NCBI RefSeq assembly: GCF_000372725.1
Contig: NW_005197576.1
Location: forward strand, 188,166-252,165
Length of the DNA: 64,000 nt
DNA from: Emiliania huxleyi CCMP1516
Taxonomy: Eukaryota > Haptophyta > Isochrysidales > Noelaerhabdaceae
Reading direction: 5' to 3'
Below the pieces are notes generated by a model. The model was given only the letters and a program-made list of their open reading frames with translations, was not told the origin of the DNA and made no database searches. The translations under genes were made by a program, and so were the position numbers. Below are positions 60,093 through 64,000 of the stretch, piece by piece. The first letter of the stretch is position 1; every line of letters begins with the position of its first letter.

Positions 60093-61159
60093 GAGAGTTT
60101 GCCGCGGCGCTGTTCTACATGAGTGGCAGGCAAACGGGAGGGAGAGGCGATGCACCACGCGTCTCCGCAAGATCCATCAGCAAGCGAACGACTTTGCACA
60201 GCTCTTCGGCGGCGGCAGCTTGTTTGGCGGCAGCAAAGGGGGTAGCAGAGACGCCGGCGGTCTTGATGAGGAGGGCGGTGGTGGCGGTGGTGGCGGTCTT
60301 CTTGCAGGAAGCAGAAGGAAAGAAAGAAACCAAACAGCCCCAACCATGTTCGCTTTCTTTTTCGCGCAGACGTTGCTGGGCGCCGGTTTTTCTCCATAAA
60401 GACAACCATTATTCGCGCAGTTTCAGAACATATCCCTCACAAATCCCTGTCACAGGCTGCCCTCGGCCGCAGCAGGCGGCTGCAAGGCGGCAGAAGCGCT
60501 GCCCGTGCCCCGCCCCACCGCCGCTCCGCGCTCGGGCCGTTCCACCTCGTAACGCGTGCTGCTCGATGCACAGCGTTCCTCACGACTCCGGCGCCCGCGG
60601 TACGCTCACCCACCGCACACCTCGCCACTAGATATTGCCGCGCGCTCGAGCGAACTAACCACCAGCCCGACGCGCACAACAGTTAGTGCCCATTTCAGGC
60701 ATGCCGTCAGACAGCACACTCAAGAGTGGTCCAAAAGAGACCCCGAGGCATTGCAGAGCCCCTAACCTGTGTGAGTATGTGTGTGTGCTGTGTGCCTGTG
60801 TGTCCTTCGCTCCTTCCTGAGAGAGAGATTTTTAGCAATACCAAACAACTCTAACTGTGATGCACGCCCTGCGAGCGGCGCGGGGTGCGTGCTGTCACTC
60901 TGTGTCCATGCGTCGCCCATCTCTCCTGGAGATGCCTGCGTGCTGCTCTATTTCTTTATTTCAGCTCGTCGTATTGCCCGCTAACGGATCTTACCCCGCC
61001 TGTGACCTCTGGGTTAGGTATTGCTTGGTAAAAATCTGGTAAAAATCTCTCTCTCTCTCGAAAAGTCCCGCAGCTACCGGCCGCCTCCCGCCGAGCGCCG
61101 ATCTCCCGCTGACCGACCTTATCCCACCAGTACCTCTGTTTATTCGGTATTGATTGCTA

Positions 61160-61324
61160 AAATTCCCTCACTCGCGCGCGCTCTCTCTCGCTCTCTCGCT
61201 CTCTCTCGCTCTCTCGCTCTCTCTCGCTCTCTCTCGCTCTCTCGCTCTCTCGCTCTCTCGCTCTCTCGGTCTCGCTCTCTCTCTCTCTCTCTCTCGCTCG
61301 CTCTCTCGCTCTCTCGCTCTCTCG

Positions 61325-61408
<84 letters not shown>

Positions 61409-61410
61409 GC
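61160..61410. repeat. CT/CGCT compound microsatellite
   Basis: About 240 bases of CTCTCGCT and (CT)n. Long open frames through it on both strands are artefacts of the repeat. It ends about 180 bp before the ORC1 start. Confidence 0.95.
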
Positions 61411-61587
61411 GCGCGCTGAAGTAAGCGCTGAAGTAAGCAAGTCGGGGAGAGGGGGGACGACACTGCTTCTGGTGCACCTCGATCCTGTACCGTGTTTGTT
61501 ATGACCCCCCCATGCAGTTGGAGGTTCGGAAGAATTGCACCTTGGCGCGCGAACAAATGGCGCGAAGGACCGAAGGACCGTCTTAGG

Positions 61588-64000
61588 ATGACATCTGTGC
61601 ACTCCACGGTTCGCACGGAGATCCTCAAGGCGCTCAGCGCTGGCGCGACCGAGCGTGACGCCATCGTGAAGCACGTGCTCCAGCGCGGCCTCGTCACCAA
61701 CAAGGGCTCCATCACCGACGCCCTCGTGCGCGAGGGCAAGCACCGCAACGTCGGCTCCGCGCTCTGGTCGCCGGCTGCGTCGGCGCCGGCGACCTACGCG
61801 TTGACGGGGCAGGACCGGGGTGCTGCCGCCACGGGGGGGCGCCGCGCCTCCCCACGCCTGCAGGCGCAGCCGCGCGGGCCCGCACCAGAGGGCTCTCAAT
61901 GGGATTGCTTCTCGGGGCAGTACGTCTCTTCACGCGTGGTGGGGAGTGGGCACAAGCGTCGGCGGCAGCCGCAGCAGGGCGCGCCGGCGGCGGCCGCGCA
62001 GCGCCGCGTGCGGCCCGGCGCCGCGTGCGGCTCCGTCGGCGGCGACGACGACGAGGCTGGCGGCGGCAGCGGCGGCGGCGGTGAGGCGGACGGCACCGCT
62101 TCCCTGCCCACCAAGGGCTCCGCGCGTGCGGCCTCGGCCAGCGAGGGCGCGGCGAAGGAGCCCGCCGCGGAGGAGGTGGCGCAGTGGGTCGGCGAGCCGA
62201 TCAGCCTGGGCGAGCGCGGCGAGCGCTTCTACCAGGCGGTGTCGGTCGAGGGGGAGCACTTTCACGTGGGCGACGACGTGGTCGTGTCTGGGCACTGCGA
62301 GAGGGAGGTGATGGTGGCGCGGGTGGTGTCGCTGTGGGAGTCGGGCGAGGGGGAGAAGGAGGCGGAGCTCAAGTGGTACTACTCGCCCGAGCAGACCGCC
62401 TCGGGCCGGCTGGCGGGTCACGACCCGCGCGAGCTCTTCGAGGCGGTGCACACGGATGATAACCCGCTCGCCGCCATCGACGGAAAGGCGTGCGTGCTCG
62501 AGTGGGAGGCGTACCAGAGGTGGCTCGACGCGCCGGTGGCGGAGGGCGACGAGGGCGAGGACGAGGTGACCTACGTGTGCCGCGCGCAGTACCACCCCGG
62601 CACCGGCGAGTTTGTGCCGCTCAACGGCAAGCCCCCCTCTCCCCTCCCCGCCCCCTCTCCCCCCCCTCCCCTCACTCACCGGCCCGGGCGGACCGAGTAG
62701 GCGCGTCGTCACTCGCCGAGGCGGCGCGGCGGGGCGGGCTCGCCCCGCTCGCAGGCGCGCTCGCCGCCGACCGGCCGGGCGGCGGCCGGCGCAAGCTCTC
62801 CCGCTTCAGCGAGGCTGCGAGGCTGCTGACGCCGCACGCCGCGCCGTCGCGGCTGCCATGCCGCGAGAAGGTGCGGGTGGGGACGGGAGCCCGAAGGGGT
62901 GCGGAGGGGGGGGTGGGGGAGGGTGCGGCGGCTGAGCGGTCCGGGTGGTGCCTCCGCAGGAGCGCGAGGAGCTCACGACGGCGCTGCGCTCGGCCATCAG
63001 CGGCGGCGGCAAGGGGACGTCGCTCTACATCTCTGGCACGCCCGGCACCGGCAAGACGGCGACCGTGCACCACGCGCTGCGGCTGCTGGCGGCCGAGCGG
63101 GGCCTGCCGCCCTTCCGCACGCTCGAGGTCAACGGCATGAAGCTCTCCTCGCCGCAGCAGGTCTACTCCCTCCTCTGGGAGGGGCTGACCGGCCAGCACG
63201 CGTCGGTGGCGCGCGCGCAGCAGCTGCTCGACAAGCGCTTCTCTGCGCCGAGCAAGAAGCGGCGGTGCGGTGCGGAGGTGGTGGTGCTGCTGCTCGACGA
63301 GCTCGACTACCTCGTCACCCGCACCCAGTCCGTCATCTACAACCTGTTCGAGTGGGCAACCTCGGGGCACGCCCCCCTCGCGCTGATTGGCATCTCCAAC
63401 ACGATGGACCTGCCCGAGCGGCTGCTGCCGCGAGTGCACTCGCGGCTCGGCATCCGGCGCGTGAGCTTTCTCCCGTACTCGCACTCGGAGATCGCCGCCA
63501 TCATCGCCGACCGACTCACCGGCCTCGACGCCTTCGAGCCGAAGGGCGTCGAGCTCTGCGCGCGCAAGGTTGCCGCCGTCTCTGGAGACATCCGGCGCGC
63601 GCTCGAGGTGTGCCGCCTCGCGGCGCAGCTGGCCGAGCGGGAGGAGGTGCGCGCGGTCGGCCCGCCGGCCGGCGGCGGCGGAGCGGCGGCGCCCGCGTAC
63701 GTCGACCTCGCCCACATTGACAAGGCATCGAAGCAGCTGCGCGGCTCCGCGTCGCTGCGCTGCCTCGGCGCGACGCCAAAGCAGCAGCTGCTGCTGCTCT
63801 GCTGCGCCGTGCTGCAGCAAAAGAAGACGGGGCTGGCCGAGGTCCCGCTGCACCAGCTCGCAGGCCACTTTTACGCCCTCTCGCGCCGCCACGGTGCGCG
63901 CCGCCGCCGCCCCCGGCTCGCCTCTCTCTCTGCGCCACCGCACCCGACCGCCCGCAGGCGCCGTCTCTGTCGCGAGCCCGGCCGAGCTGGTCGAGATGGT
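61588..64000 (+). CDS. ORC1: Origin recognition complex subunit 1 (3' end beyond window)
   Basis: AAA+ ATPase of the origin recognition complex, loading MCM helicases at replication origins in the nucleus. Exons: 61588-62626, 62701-62870, 62960-63893 and 63958-64000 (continues); the first intron has a GC donor. Residues 1-65 look like a winged-helix/HTH segment (HSTVRTEILKALSAGATERD, then IVKHVLQRGLVTNKGSITDA). A basic, Gly/Ala-rich linker follows. The BAH domain spans ~200-345 (FHVGDDVVVSGHC, VSLWESGEGEKEAELKWYYS, ELFEAVHTDDNPLAAI, VLEWEAYQRWL, YVCRAQYHPGTGEFVPL). The AAA+ part has LYISGTPGTGKTATVHHALR (Walker A), VVVLLLDELDYLVTR (Walker B), GISNTMDLPERLL (sensor 1) and GDIRRALEVCR (sensor 2). 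The winged-helix C-terminus is outside. Confidence 0.92.

Larger units (their letters stand above)
59005..61587. repeat. Gene-poor spacer with dispersed and simple repeats
   Basis: 59128-59170 repeats CGGGACCGCT about four times. 59938-60092 duplicates 52085-52240 in the same orientation. 60310-60335 carries AAGGAAAGAAAGAAACC (family T tail). A plus frame at 60115-60399 (HQQANDFAQLFGGGSLFGGS, then a Gly run) is the only coding-like piece and is weak. 61160-61410 is an imperfect CT/CGCT microsatellite. The stretch just before 61588 is the ORC1 5' flank. Confidence 0.6.

Noticed and set aside
61168..61590. Arg/Glu- or Leu/Ser-rich proteins in the CT microsatellite
   Set aside because: Any frame through (CT)n is open. 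There is no non-repetitive coding sequence attached.

Overview
This window looks like nuclear DNA of a haptophyte alga, most likely Emiliania huxleyi or a close relative. The reasons are very high GC, short introns of about 50-300 bp, frequent GC-AG introns (16 of about 33 introns that I could rebuild by hand start with GC), abundant Ala/Pro/Gly-rich coding sequence, and dense dispersed and tandem repeats. There are no bacterial operons. Genes lie on both strands and are separated by repeat-rich spacers. All exon models below were built by eye from reading-frame continuity and family conservation; no search was run.

Layout. 0-9 kb: a nucleotide-sugar transporter (+), a repeat-bearing acidic/Pro-rich protein (-), a histone-lysine methyltransferase with zinc fingers plus a SET domain (-), and a PARP-type zinc-finger protein (-). 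8-10 kb: a transposon relic with a Helitron-like Rep fragment; related copies lie at 1-230 and 31-32 kb. 10.5-15 kb: a small inverted-repeat element, an F-box/ankyrin protein (+), a phosphagen (creatine/arginine-type) kinase (-) and an atypical SDR resembling COQ11 (-). 15.7-21.6 kb: repeat territory. It holds a 723-bp tandem array inserted in a dispersed repeat with a 5-bp target duplication, two CTGTCAG-rich arrays on either side of unrecognised gene fragments, and an inverted-repeat element. 22-31 kb: an O-methyltransferase with a long tail (-), a PGK/GAPDH chimeric pseudogene (+), a Cys-rich acidic membrane protein (+), a plastid-type NifU protein (-) and an ELMO-domain protein (-). 33.7-40.9 kb: one unbroken 7.16-kb frame for a giant fimbrin-like protein (-). 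43.5-54.6 kb: a TPR-glycosyltransferase fusion (+), a DUS3-like tRNA dihydrouridine synthase (+), an Mpv17/PMP22 protein (+), an OPT/YSL metal-chelate transporter (-) and a gamma-glutamyltransferase (+). 55-59 kb: a Pro-rich gene crossed by a 301-base assembly gap. 61.6 kb to the end: the 5' part of ORC1 (BAH plus AAA+).

The most interesting signals are as follows. (1) Four introns in three neighbouring genes (44.7-54.4 kb) are each exactly one unit of a direct repeat: 20-29 bp of exon is duplicated around a 42-52 bp insert, so the intron is 70-76 bp (in one case four tandem units). This points to recent intron birth by insertion or segmental duplication. (2) The giant fimbrin carries about 17 copies of an undescribed helical motif, plus other repeat families, ahead of four calponin-homology domains. 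(3) The 723-bp array has an apparent empty site elsewhere in the same window. (4) A PGK N-terminal half is joined to a GAPDH piece lacking its catalytic cysteine.

The genes are a mixed housekeeping set (replication, chromatin, tRNA modification, transport, cytoskeleton, Fe-S assembly, energy buffering) with no evident shared pathway.
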